In this document: positions 35,401-45,723 of the stretch, one piece after another
How the letters are laid out: the number at the start of each line of letters is the position of its first letter
Numbering within the stretch: position 1 is the first letter of the stretch
Origin: Sodiomyces alkalinus F11
Lineage: Eukaryota; Ascomycota; Sordariomycetes; Glomerellales; Plectosphaerellaceae
DNA length: 64,000 nucleotides
Reading direction: 5' to 3'
NCBI RefSeq assembly: GCF_003711515.1
Contig: NW_021167093.1
Coordinates: forward strand, 298,643 to 362,642
Notes under the pieces: model-generated
What the model was told of the DNA's origin: nothing
The model's database searches: none
What the model saw: the letters and a program-made list of their open reading frames with translations, nothing else
Translations under genes and position numbers: made by a program

Positions 35401-37440
35401 GGCGTCGGTGGCGGTGGTAGGGGGTACTAGAAAAAGGGTCAAAAGTAGGGCATTGCATTTTTCTTCGAAGGCGTAGGCCTTCTATTTCGTAGGCGTTAGA
35501 ATCGGTGGGATTTTCGCGTTAAGGCCGCTCTTCGTATAGTTATAGGCCTTAAAAATCTCGGGGCCTTCGGCGTAGGTTAGGAAGGCCTCCTAGTAGTCCT
35601 TTTTTACTCTTTTAACTACCCGATAATAGACGTTTTGAGCTTCTTTCCAGGAGGCTTCTAAGGACGCTTCGGTAGCTAAGGCTCTCTTTTTTACCTTTTA
35701 AAAAACCCTAAAGGCCCTACTAGCTGATTTTCGCAGGGCTTTTAGCTCTTTAGTCCACCACGACTTCGAACGCTCTACTACCCGTAACTCAGGCACTAAA
35801 GCCTTAAGCGCTAGGGTAATAGTATCCGAAAGGCAGCGGCCTAAAGAATCCTAGTCCGAGGCGTTAATTGCCTATTAAAAGTGCTAGTCGAGGCTAGGTT
35901 CTAGGCTTTATACGGTCGGAGTAAAAGGGTCCTAATCTACTAGCTTATAGTTATAGGCCGGCGGGAGGGACCGATTTATAGGGCCTTTAGAGCCTAAAAC
36001 TATAGCCGAAAGGAGGATAGCGCCGTATAAAGAGGTAGTGGTTTCGATATATTCCCACTTATCGAAGCGGAGATAATTATAACCGGGCGTATAAAAGGCC
36101 AGGTCTATAACCGACTATTAACGAAGATTAGACCTAAAAAAGGTCCCTCTGTTTACGCTAACTTCTTTAGAATCCACTAAACAGGTAGCTCCGAGGCTAT
36201 TTAACTAGTCTACTAGGGCCTAGGCCTTAATAGAAGCATAGTTAGGAGCAGCTCCGTTCTACTGCCGGTGGTTTCTGTTAAAGTCCTCTATAATAAGGGT
36301 AGGCTTAGGGACCTATAGGCCCTAAAGCACTCGATCCTCGGTCCAGGGCCGGCTTCTAAGGCCTAAAAAAGAGGGAAAAGACAAAGAAGAAGTGGAAGAG
36401 GTAGAAGTGGAAGAGGTAGAAGTGGAAGAGGTAGAAGGGGTAGGGCTAAGGGGCCGCCCTCGGCCTATTATTTCGGGGTCCTATTCTATCTAATTATAAA
36501 TATATAGAATATAGAAGGTCTATAGATAATAAACATCTATAATCTACGCGTCTGTATCGTTTAGAAGGTCGTCGCGGTATAAAAAGTCGATACTAAAGCC
36601 CTTTCTTATATAAGTAAGGACCCTAGGCTTTATAGGAAAAACTGGGTTTTTTAGGATATAGGTATAACGGTATAGAAAGCAGGGTAGTTCCGAATAAACC
36701 ACTCGTCTAGTATTAAGACATAGGCTAGTTCCTGAATAAGGACTATATCAGCCGAAGCCTCTAAAGCCTATTCCAGGATAGCCTTTTACGCCAGGGGCTA
36801 TTTATCGACGTGTTATTACATAAATCGGATATCTTTCGAACTATAAGGCCCTTTATTTATAGAATTAGGGTTTAATAGCTCTAAAGACCTCGTAGTCCCT
36901 GCTAAAAGGGGGCTGATCTCCCTCGTAGTTATTGCACTTGTAGGTCTTATGCTTATAGTCTCCGTATTCTTTATACTCGTTATAGTAGTGGTATTCTTCG
37001 CCGTGGCCTTCGATAGCGTAGATAGGGCAGGTAGCTAGGGCCTCATAGGTCCCTCGTGTGTGTCCGAATTTCTACTAGTTAGAGTACTGGGTTCTAGGGG
37101 TTATAGGTCTTTATTTATAGACCTTTAGCCGCTGGCCGGCTATATAGAGCACCTGTTTTAGGCAGTATTTCTATTCTTTAGTGGTGGGTATAGAGATAAC
37201 TATAGTGCCGTGAAGGCCGTAAGGGCCCCTAGCCACCGAGGCTTCCCTACTACCCTAATAGGGCTAAAGGTGCCGATTTTAGTGGCTAGGTTCTTTAAAC
37301 CTAGGCCTTATTATAAGCTTCGGTTTATAGCCTCTTATAGTGACTCGGAAGGGTTAGGCGTTACGGAATCGCCTCCCCTAAAGGCTCTAGTAGGCACTTG
37401 TTTAATACTAAGCTTAAACTAGTTGCCTGTACTATAATAC
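32465..37440 (-). mobile_element. LINE with RNase H domain, copy 2, near full length
   Basis: From 5' to 3' on the minus strand: an ORF1 end with a Cys/His-like knuckle (KYCLKQVLYIAG, about 37180-36900), a Ser/Thr repeat, an endonuclease with IIEDFNRNHR (about 36300-36250, from a GDFN-HH motif), reverse transcriptase (about 35250-34370) and RNase H (about 33560-33200). The 3' end at about 32465 begins with sequence shared with copy 1 (GCAGTCCTAAAGCTATAG). It inserted in the leader of the Copia at 31676. Many stops; the 5' limit near 37440 is approximate. Confidence 0.75.
36389..36433 (-). repeat. 15-bp tandem repeat in LINE coding region
   Basis: Three perfect copies of GAAGTGGAAGAGGTA. On the minus strand they read as Ser/Thr-rich STSST units in the segment between ORF1-like and endonuclease sequence. 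The period is in frame, so it is a protein repeat. Confidence 0.85.
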
Positions 37441-38445
37441 CGCTGACTATTTAATTTAATACCTGCTAGCAACCTAAACCTACGCCCTAGAACTAGGTAG
37501 TGGAGATATAATTAAGGTCTATACCGACGCCTTATTTGCCGATAATACGGTGGATTGGAAGAGTAGTTAAGCATTCGTGATACGCTTTTGTAAAGGTATA
37601 ATCGCGTAGCGCGCTAATAAGTAAGTAATAGTTATAACGTTAATATCGGAGACAAAGCTATTATCTTTATTATAAGGCGCTAAGGAGGGTATCTTTATAT
37701 AACGACTACTACTATAGATAGGGGTAGAATTTAATAAACCGTAACTGCGGATCCTACACGATAATAATTAGACTATCCGGCTAGTTAACGTCGAGATCGC
37801 TACGTTAAGGACGCGTTTACGGCACGTGGATATCTATAACTATTGGTTACGAGAAGCCCGGGAATAAGGGAGGATTAATGTTAGCTACGTTATAAGTGCC
37901 GAAATAGTGGCAGACAGATTAATAGAAGCGTTAACGGGCGATAACTTTATAGTATTTAGAGCCTAAGTAGGCGTGGTAGATATATAGGACCGCCTTTAGT
38001 AAAGGAAGCTAGAAGAGGTCTTAACGGATTATTTAGATCGCCTGGCGGATAAATTTAACTAAGGCTATATAGTAATTAAACTACCGGAATTATCGGTTAG
38101 CTATAAATAGCTTTAACTATCTACCCGTTTAGTATAGTTAGGCAGTTAAGGGGGTATATTGTATAGACGTCCCTCGGTTATAGAATAACCTAACGGCCGT
38201 TTACGCGGTCAGGCCTAAAGGTGGATATCCGTAGGATTTCGGGCACTAATTTAGGCTCCTATAGCCACACGTTTAGTAACACGTTTTTACGACGATTTAC
38301 GGCTTTAATATAATTAATTTAGAACCTCTTAATCTGACCGTTCTTATCGTATATTTACTCTAACGGTTACGCTGTATTTGACACAACGAACATCACTTAG
38401 ATAAATACACACACAATTCCGCCTACCTTAATTTGTGTTCTGACA
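37441..38445 (+). pseudogene. Copia RNase H C-terminus and 3' LTR end
   Basis: The plus frame from about 37510 reads YTDALFADNTVDWKSS, ISETKLLSLL, LRILHDNN and TRLRHVDIYNYWLREA. This is the Copia RNase H order: Asp in YxD, a TEAE-like motif (here SETK), a DN motif, and the HIDIxxHxxRE end. An LTR end follows; its last 55 bp (to TGTTCTGACA at 38445) match the LTR ends at 45723 and 3907. This end keeps CpA and TpG and lies about 136 bp from the DNM1-like stop codon. Confidence 0.7.
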
Positions 38446-38581
38446 CTCTATATGCCTTGGGGAAGGTCTAAGCTGCTAAGATAATATATTAAGTACTCTA
38501 CAGATACAGGCATTGCTACATTTTGAGAGCAATGTTATGCCATTGTAATCGAATCCATGCTGGAGAGGACAACAGAAGCAT
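38446..38581 (-). other. 3' UTR of the dynamin gene
   Basis: Ordinary composition between the LTR end and the stop codon. An AT-rich TTAATATATTATC block around 38480-38492 could contain the polyadenylation signal; there is no AATAAA. Confidence 0.4.
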
Positions 38582-41202
38582 CTACAAGACTTCGCTAATA
38601 ATCTTCGCAGCTTCTCGATATGTTTGCAGAAGCTTCTCGCACTTCTCACGCTCCTTCTTGACACTATCATCCTCATACAGCAACTCTTCAAACAGACTTT
38701 CCTTATAAAGCTCGCTCACGAGTCTATTTTGAACCACGTCCTTGCAATGGTTCACGAGCAAGTGCATCACTGCCTTGGGTACCTGGTCGGCAATGGACTC
38801 TCTAACGATGTTGAAATAGGACGAAATAAGAGCGCGGATCAACTCGGTTTCCATCGCTTCTCGGTCTGTTAGAGCTGGCTCGCCAGAAGAACCCTAAAAA
38901 GAAGCGTAAGTAGCAGTTTAAAAATCAGCAAGACCATGCATGATGCCACTTGAACCTGGAAAGACGTACGAAATGAGATGCGAACTCGGAAGGACGCGAT
39001 CTGGAAAGTTCCTCGTCGTCTCTTGCTGAATGCTGGAAGGGGGTTCGAGCCGAAAATGCATCATCGCTCCGGCGAACGCTTTGAGAAAATGTCGGCTCGG
39101 ACGCTGAGCCGATGTGCTTGGCAATGGACGAATCCCGGCCTGGGACACTGCTCGCTCCAACGCCAATCAACGAGGTGCCCTCCTTTCCAAAAAAGTAATT
39201 GAGGAAGGACTCCCGTGCACCACCGAGGCCCTGACTATTGAATCTGGATGGCGAGAGGGACCGAGCAGTGTTCATTGCTGCATTAAGTGAAGATGCCGGA
39301 TTGTCCCTTGTTGCCGGTGATAGGCTACGTACTGCGTTACTGGCTTGCTTTCGCACTGTTGTTGGGTCTCCTTTCTCTGTGCCGTGGGTTTCTTCCTCTC
39401 CTTCAGGCGCGTCTGTCCCATTAGTGCCTAGCTCTTTCAAGCGACGTTTTTCTCTTCTCTCCCTCTCATCCTGAATCAGGCGTCTGCGCTCTCTTTCCTG
39501 CCTGTTGCTCACAACATTACTCATCGCAGCCGCAGCGCCAAGAAAATTGGGGTGATTCGTGTTAATGTATGCACGCTGGATAGAAATCAGCGACTCGACG
39601 TATGACGAGGCTGGCCCTAACCTCTCCCTCAGCAAATCAGACACGACTTCGATAAGTTTCGCTTGGAGGCGTGGGAAGCGGGAGAGTTCGGTTGAGCCGC
39701 AGGTGTGACAAATTTTGATGAGTTCCTCGTAGACAAGTTCTACACAGCGCTGGCTTGGAACTTCAAGGAGTTTGATTTGGGGTTTGACAAGAAGGTCGAA
39801 AGCCATCTCTGGTACGAACAAGCTCGGACGAGGACCTGTAGAATTGCGGATGGCCGTGCGGATATCCAAGGCTGACAGGTTAGACGTGGGGTCAATGGAC
39901 TCGAGGGAGCTGCCAAAAACGGAATTGAAAATGTAATAGATACGGGCACCGCCACAAAGTTCTTTCGTCGATATGTCAGTAGATGTCCCGTCGATAGACG
40001 AGATGAAGGAGGTGGCAAAGCGGGTCATCAACTGCAAGATTAGCGAGCCGCGATGCTCCTTCCCGCTGAAATGCATATCCCCGTAGCTTGCAAGTTCCTG
40101 TTGCGTCTGGCCCATTAAAGTGTTAAGCCGGGCCTTGATGTCCGGCATGCGGTCTCGAATATGAGCCATCAGGGTGGTGTTCAGAGTCTTGGACAAATAT
40201 TGAGTACCGCAGCGGTTGGCAATGTTACGGTAGGCTGGATGGTGCTTGAAGAATTCCGCCTCGTCCCTAAGGGCCTCTTCCATCGGTTTACTGCCCTGGA
40301 TGTCTTGCTGGGATCGATTGACGACACCAATAAAGCCTAGCTTCAGAGGGTAGACGCGACCGGAGAGGATGTCGAGAGCATTCGTACCGTGGTCCATAAG
40401 GTCAATCTTGGTAAGGACACCGATAGTTCTCCTGCCCAATGGATCCACATGCCTGGCAAGCTTCAAGGCTTCCGAATTCACGATATCCACGTTTGCCGGA
40501 GAGACAGCGAGGATGATGCTGTTTGGCTTCGCGATATACTCGGAGATGAGATTGCGTGTCTGTTTCTCAATGTCGCTAGGCTGGTCGCCAATGGGTACCT
40601 TGAGTGAAGGTCAATGCCACTGCTGTCTACTCGGAGTCATCTGTTCCATACCTTGGTAAGTCCCGGAAGATCGACAAGTGTCAAGTTTAGAACATGAGGT
40701 GAGTAGATTTTGAGGTTGATGGGCTGCCGATTGATGCCCTTGTTGCTACCAGCTACTCTTGCTGTTTCGTTTTCGATCTCACGTTTGACGTCGGAAAAAT
40801 CATTCAAGCGGCGATTTGGAACATGATGAAACTCGGCCCATTCGGATCGCCTAGCTTGTGAAGGAGATGTGTAGAGGCAATCGGACGGATCCAAATCAAA
40901 TTCCTCCTGGGGTACGTTGATGAGCTGGAGAATAAGTGGTCGTCTGGTGACAATGCCACTTCCGCGTGGCAAGAAGTCACGACCGACAATATTCTCGAGA
41001 ACGGACGATTTACCCGCGGATTGCGAGCCGACGACCACCTGTCATTTAATTGATTGTGAGAATTCTATACGCGCGATGAATTCTGGGATATAGAGAAACT
41101 CACAATTTGAGGGAGGTCCAGAGAGTCACTGCCAATGGTGTTGAAGACTAAGTCTTGCAATTTATTGACGGTCTTCAGCAGGTCGTCTCCAAGCGACGCC
41201 AT
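38582..41202 (-). CDS. DNM1: Dynamin-related GTPase, mitochondrial/peroxisomal fission (Dnm1/Drp1 type)
   Basis: Membrane-fission GTPase that oligomerises around mitochondria and peroxisomes. Exons on the minus strand: 41202-41104, 41038-40652, 40598-38970 and 38893-38582, giving 808 aa. The three introns (65, 53 and 76 bp) are GT-AG, all phase 0. GTPase motifs: P-loop GSQSAGKS at 37-44, switch Thr64 in GIVTRRP, DLPG 156-159, TKID 225-228 and VNRSQ 255-259. Middle/stalk follows, then a charged linker with SLSP repeats and [10 protein letters not shown], typical of Dnm1/Drp1 and absent from Vps1, then the GTPase effector domain (about 712-808) ending KIISEVL. There is no PH or Pro-rich domain. 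The usual fungal P-loop is SSGKS; Ala here is a mild change. The frame is open upstream to 41505, but the start MASLGDDLL matches the family and has A at -3 and G at +4. Confidence 0.95.
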
Positions 41203-41515
41203 AGTGCAAGCAAGGACGCGTCCGTCTGGCTCTTGAACGTGCCAATTGGACCAGAGTAGGGCCTTGAGCAAAGTGTGTGTGATGTTCAGCTGGACCTTAG
41301 GGAGAAGTGATGTAGGTATCTGACCGTTTAGAAAGACTGAGTGCAAAACCAAGTTCTGGATAAGGAAAGAGCGGATTGAACCGTTCGGGGACGCGACGAC
41401 GAGGAGAAGTGCAGCACCCGTACCAGGACGTTCCCCACTCTTCGGGTTCGGGTTTCCAAGTATACACTGACGCTGGCCCGCTTTATTGTCCGGCACTCTT
41501 GGCAACTTGGCGTTC
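41203..41515 (-). promoter_or_regulatory. Promoter and 5' leader of the dynamin gene
   Basis: About 310 bp of normal composition before RIP-mutated DNA begins near 41516. No firm TATA box was found. One reading frame is open through this whole stretch and joins the dynamin frame. This is probably chance, although an N-terminally extended form cannot be excluded from sequence alone. Confidence 0.45.
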
Positions 41516-41739
41516 GTACCAGTACTACCGGCCGGGCCCGTTTTTTGAGATATAGCAGTATTTTCCGCGCGACTTCAGTACATAGGATATACCTGTCTGT
41601 ATAACCCCTAAACCCGCGGTACTTTTAAAGTATATAGCCTCTACGCCTAATAGTAATTCCGTTTATTAAGGGCGCTCTATACGAATCGTCTTTAGATTTA
41701 ACGATTACACTATATTACTATATACTATACCCTTCTTAC

Positions 41740-41925
41740 CTCCCTAATAGAATAAAGAAAATATAAAAAAATATAAAAAAAATATAATAAACATATAATA
41801 AACATATAATAAAAATATAATAATAAATATAATAATAAATAGAATAATAAATAGAATAATAAATAGAATAAAATTAGAATAATAAATAAATAGGAAATAG
41901 GAAATATAGTAGGAAAATAAGAATA
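41740..41925. repeat. A-rich low-complexity tract
   Basis: Short AATAATAAATAGAATAA-type units, tandem and imperfect, upstream of the dynamin promoter. Its strand asymmetry (A on plus, T on minus) suggests the tail of a retrotransposed sequence or an AT-rich boundary. Confidence 0.8.
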
Positions 41926-42050
41926 AAATGTCAAATAGGTAGTCGCAAAGAGTACAAAGGTAGGGTTAAGCAAGGAACCAGGTATAATCACGATAGGATC
42001 ATAATAGGGTCAGAACGTGAGTATAGCTAAAGAGTCAGATTAATCGCTAA

Positions 42051-42071
42051 CCTCCCCCTTTAAAGGGGAGG
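42051..42071. repeat. Short GC/AT palindrome
   Basis: CCTCCCCCTTTAAAGGGGAGG, with a perfect 14-bp dyad core CCCCTTTAAAGGGG. It could be part of a transposon end. No second copy seen. Confidence 0.6.
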
Positions 42072-42989
42072 CTCTTCCGCTCCTTAAGACTATGTTCCGC
42101 TACTCCTCGAGGGCTACTTATTTACTTCCTCGAGGGCTGCCTTATTTACTTCGAGGGACTATTCTATTTACTATATAATAACTGCTTTATTTATACCTTA
42201 AGGGATCTTAGACTAGGTATGCCTAGACCCTTATAGGTTTATACTAGGGACCTATTATAACCACTGGTATAGGCAGCTGATATAGCAACCTCCCCCGGAT
42301 ACTCTTATCCTTAGGAGCGTCTGATCCGTGCCGGCCTCTTGGCTCCTCCGAAAACTAGTTTCTGAGTCCGTCCCTAAATCCCCCGATACCCTAAACTAAA
42401 GCCCTCCACAATAGGACCTCGCTAAGTCCACGCCTGGTTCCTACACGGAGCCTCTTTAGCTATAGCTCTAACCCGGGTATAAACCCCCTCCCTTCGCTCT
42501 ATCACCTAAAACCACTAAGCTAATATTCCGTCCGGGAACCTAATAGGTTCTAGGCCGGTTCCTCCACTAATTCCCTAGTCTATTCCTTTATCCCCCTGGC
42601 TATCCCTTTAATCGACTTATAAAGACTCCCTCTTAGTATTATATGGGGCCCGTTATTACTCTTTCCGTGAATCTTATAGCTTCCTTTTTTATACTAAAAA
42701 TAGGTGCTATAGAACCGCTATTAGGGATATCTCGTAACCTGCCGTTAGTCCCTTTTCCTATTCTTTTCTTCCTCTTCTATACTTAATTTTTCGATTATAC
42801 CACTCTCTCGGTAAGTTCCGCCTAATCTAAGTTATTGCGTGCTAACGTCTTATAGTCTTCTATTAATCAACTACTATCTTATAAGTGCTCCTAAGCCTAT
42901 CTCTAGTCTATAGTACTGACTAACTACGCGATATAGTATAGTCATTATACCTTCCTAGGAGGATAATAATAATAAACGCGCCGCTACTC

Positions 42990-44460
42990 CCGCGAGTATA
43001 ACGCGAGCCTCTAAAGGGCTTAAGACCACGGCTATAGCGTCGACCTCGTAGTCCGCTAGGTAGTCTACTATATAGCCTACTACGTTAGAGCCTCCTGCTC
43101 GTACTACGACTACGTCTTTAACGTTGACTACTACGCTATCGGTCGCTCCCCGCTAAAAGGTAGTGGATATCGGTATAGAGGGGGATCTAAGGGCCCCCTA
43201 TATACGTTATACGGGTAAGTTCGTAGCGATTTACTTTAAGGAAAAGACGTATACTATTAAGGCCATGATATATCGTTATACTGATAATAGTCGACGGATA
43301 AATAAATACTACTAGTACTTTAAGTATAATAGCCTTAAGTGCCGCGTAGTAAGTTATACACTATCTTCGATGCCTACAGCCCCTCCCTTTATAGACCACA
43401 CCGTAGTCCCGTTTTCTAATATATATAATAGCTCCTTATTACCGGTAAGAACGCTGCCGAGTAGCTATAGAAGGTTTTAGTTATCGCTATCGAGAAAGGT
43501 GGCCTAAATAAGACTCGCTGTGTATATTTTCCCTAACTATATCCCTTTATTAACTATATCCGTTATTAATCCTGCGTAGTACCCTCACTAATCCTCTATA
43601 ATACTAAGCTATAGTAGTTCGATGCTAGGTTATCCTTAGAGAGGCTCTAGGTTAATCGATATAGGAGAGTAACCGGTTAGCTACTAAGGAAGGTATTACT
43701 ACTCGGCGTTAAGCTAAGGAAGTTACCGACGCCTACTAGAAAATAGCGGAAGATATCCATAAAAGGCTTAATAGTATAGAGTCGATCCCTAAGTAATTCG
43801 TCGGGTTATAGTAATAGCGTCTTACCGTTAAGTAGTAGCGGCTTCATATCGAGTAGTAACGCCTAGCGTTATATTAGCGCGACGTCGCGGCCTAGGAATA
43901 TATAGCCACTGCCTTTAAGTAAATAGCTGCCCTTAACCTAGCCTAGGCTCGGGCCTAGGAAGACCTGCCTATACCCTTAGGGTCTGCCTTAGCCCCCGCG
44001 GGGGTTAGCTTTATAGGTAACGATATATTTAGAGATAGTAATAGCTCTACGTAACCTTAAGGCTCGCTATCGGGGGTTACGATACCGTAAGGTTCGTAGG
44101 GTCTGCTAGACCCTTACTAAATACCCGATGATAACAATATAGTGCTGGCCTTATTAGTGAAGAAGGGTAAGGGGAAGAAGGCTTTAACGCCTTTAACTCC
44201 TTTATCAGGGAAGAAGAAGAAGAAATAGTAGAGGGCGAAGACGCCGCTGTCTTTTTATCCTTTAACGCTATCCGCGGGTAGTAGGTAAGAGGGGGTAATA
44301 GCTGCTACCGCGGGGCAGAGCTAGATATATATAGAGGATAACGGCGAGACGGTTAGGCGCGAGCCTACCCCTCTAGATAATAAGTTAGTAGGGTTTAAGG
44401 ACGTGCTTTTAGGGGCGTGATAGGTATATATAGAGGAAACGGTTATTTCTTTTTTCAGGT
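42990..44460 (+). pseudogene. Unidentified decayed coding region
   Basis: I do not recognise the protein. Around 43170-43450 one plus frame reads with protein-like composition: APYIRYTGKFVAIYFKEK, KAMIYRYTDNSRRINKYY, then YNSLKCRVVSYT. Some Tyr codons may be former Cys, which would give a Cys cluster. From about 43810 a frame reads RLTVKQRRLHIEQ-like and QIAALNLAQARA-like sequence if TAG is read as Gln, followed by a Lys-rich KKKK stretch near 44210. It could be the gag-like part of a retroelement or a host gene caught in the repeats. It lies between the dynamin gene and a minus-strand chromovirus piece. Confidence 0.4.
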
Positions 44461-44895
44461 TTTTTACCAGCCTTCGGGTTAGGTTTTTCCTTTTTTTTTC
44501 AACTAGCTTTAGGGTATTCCTATTATAACCCTAATAGTCCTAACTATGCTTCGCTATAATATAATTATGTCCTATAATAACGGTTAATTAAGGGGAAAGC
44601 AGAGGTAAATAGAGCTTAAGGGCGATAAGCTATTATACTAAAGGAAGAAGAACGGGGCCGGTATACCTGAGAATTTATTTCTACGGCCTATTAAAGGGGT
44701 TTTTAGGTTAATATAGCCGATACGTGGACCCTTACCTTTATTAAGTCCCCTACGGGGATAGTATATAAACCTATTTAGTTCCTAGTAAGTTTCGTTATCT
44801 GTAAGGAGGGGAAGGATGGAATAACGCCCTTATATTATATCTATAAGGTCTCCTATAGGAATAGTATTCTTTAATTCCTAGAGGGGAAGAGCCTC
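44461..44895. other. Unassigned spacer
   Basis: Follows the unidentified frame and precedes, on the minus strand, the chromovirus chromodomain. It may contain that element's 3' untranslated region. No motif seen. Confidence 0.4.
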
Positions 44896-45531
44896 GACCT
44901 AAAATAAGTGTTAACGAGTTTATCGGGGATATTCCGCTTAGGCTCCTAGGTATTCTCCTTATCGCTATACCCTACCTCTTTAATCAGGGATTAATGTCGC
45001 TTACTCTAATATCGGTAGTCTAGGATAGCTTTAACTTTGTACTTAACCGATTCTGGTTCGATATCGACTACGAGTAGTTCCGGTTATAAACTATCGCGGG
45101 ACCTCTATAATTCTAGTAGGGAAACCGGGAAGATATTATAAATCCTTATACCCTTTAGTAGTTCTAATTAGTAGGCTAGACTATATGTGCTAACGATCTT
45201 AGTTACCTTATATAGCCCGATAAATATATCCCTAAGCTTTTTCAAAGGTCTCTTCTATCGGATATTCTTCGTAGATAGTAAGACGTACTCGTCCACTTTA
45301 AACGAATACTAGGTATAACCGTTATTATAATACTGTTCGTAGGAAACCTACGCCCTTTTAATAAGGTCCGAGATAGATCGGAGCTAAGCTATAAGGTACT
45401 CTGTATAGCGCTCGGCTTTAGTAGTATAAACCTCGCCTGCCCTCGGGAGCTATACTTTATTAGGTCCCCTTAGGTTATAACCTATTAACGTATTAGCGGG
45501 GGTATAACGTATTATAGAGTGCTATACGATA
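44896..45531 (-). pseudogene. Ty3/Gypsy chromovirus integrase C-terminus and chromodomain
   Basis: On the minus strand from 45525 the frame reads TPANTLIGYNLRGP, EQYYNNGYT, SFKVDEYVLLSTKNIR, then KKLRDIFIGLYKVTKIV, the GPF/Y-type end of a chromovirus integrase, and FPVSLLEFY. At 45045-44900 it reads YKVKAILDYR, GYSDKENTQEP, a chromodomain, which in this group directs insertion to heterochromatin. The element is cut at 45531 by the Copia LTR. The minus-strand gag at 47690-49060 may be its other half. Confidence 0.75.
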
Positions 45532-45723
45532 TATTAGATGCCTATAGCCACCTTATCGAGGTGTGATAAACTATATGATACTAGACGTGTGGAGTACCTC
45601 GGTCCTATATATCCACCATTATTTCCCCTGCTTTTTCCGTATAGTTAGATCGCTATAAAGTATCTTGAACTTCACTTAGATAAATACATATATAATTCCG
45701 CGTACCTTATTTATATTCTAACA
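45532..45723 (+). repeat. 5' LTR of plus-strand Copia, 192 bp
   Basis: Starts TATTAGATGCC, from TGTTAGATGCC, and ends TTCTAACA. It matches 3715-3907. A primer site, GTTATAAGCCC, follows at 45724-45734, complementary to the initiator tRNA-Met anticodon arm if one G-to-A change is allowed. Confidence 0.8.

Larger units (their letters stand above)
41516..42989. other. RIP-mutated spacer without recognisable genes
   Basis: TpA-rich, CpA-poor DNA. It holds the A-rich tract at 41740-41925, a palindrome at 42051-42071 and two CTCGAGGGCT repeats near 42107-42138. No domain was recognised on either strand. The long ORF across 41725-41991 is only the A-rich tract. Confidence 0.5.

Noticed and set aside
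37210..37422. ORF of 70 codons on the plus strand
   Set aside because: Antisense to the LINE ORF1 end; no motif.
3715..38445. One giant element bounded by matching LTR ends at 3715 and 38445
   Set aside because: The 5-bp flanks differ (TGACT against CTCTA) and the internal pieces belong to several families.
38582..41202. Identity as Vps1
   Set aside because: The [10 protein letters not shown] linker, the SLSP-rich insert and the MASLGDDLL start fit the Dnm1/Drp1 branch better than Vps1.
41725..41991. Tyr/Leu/Phe-rich ORF that looks like a membrane protein
   Set aside because: Produced by the A-rich low-complexity tract.
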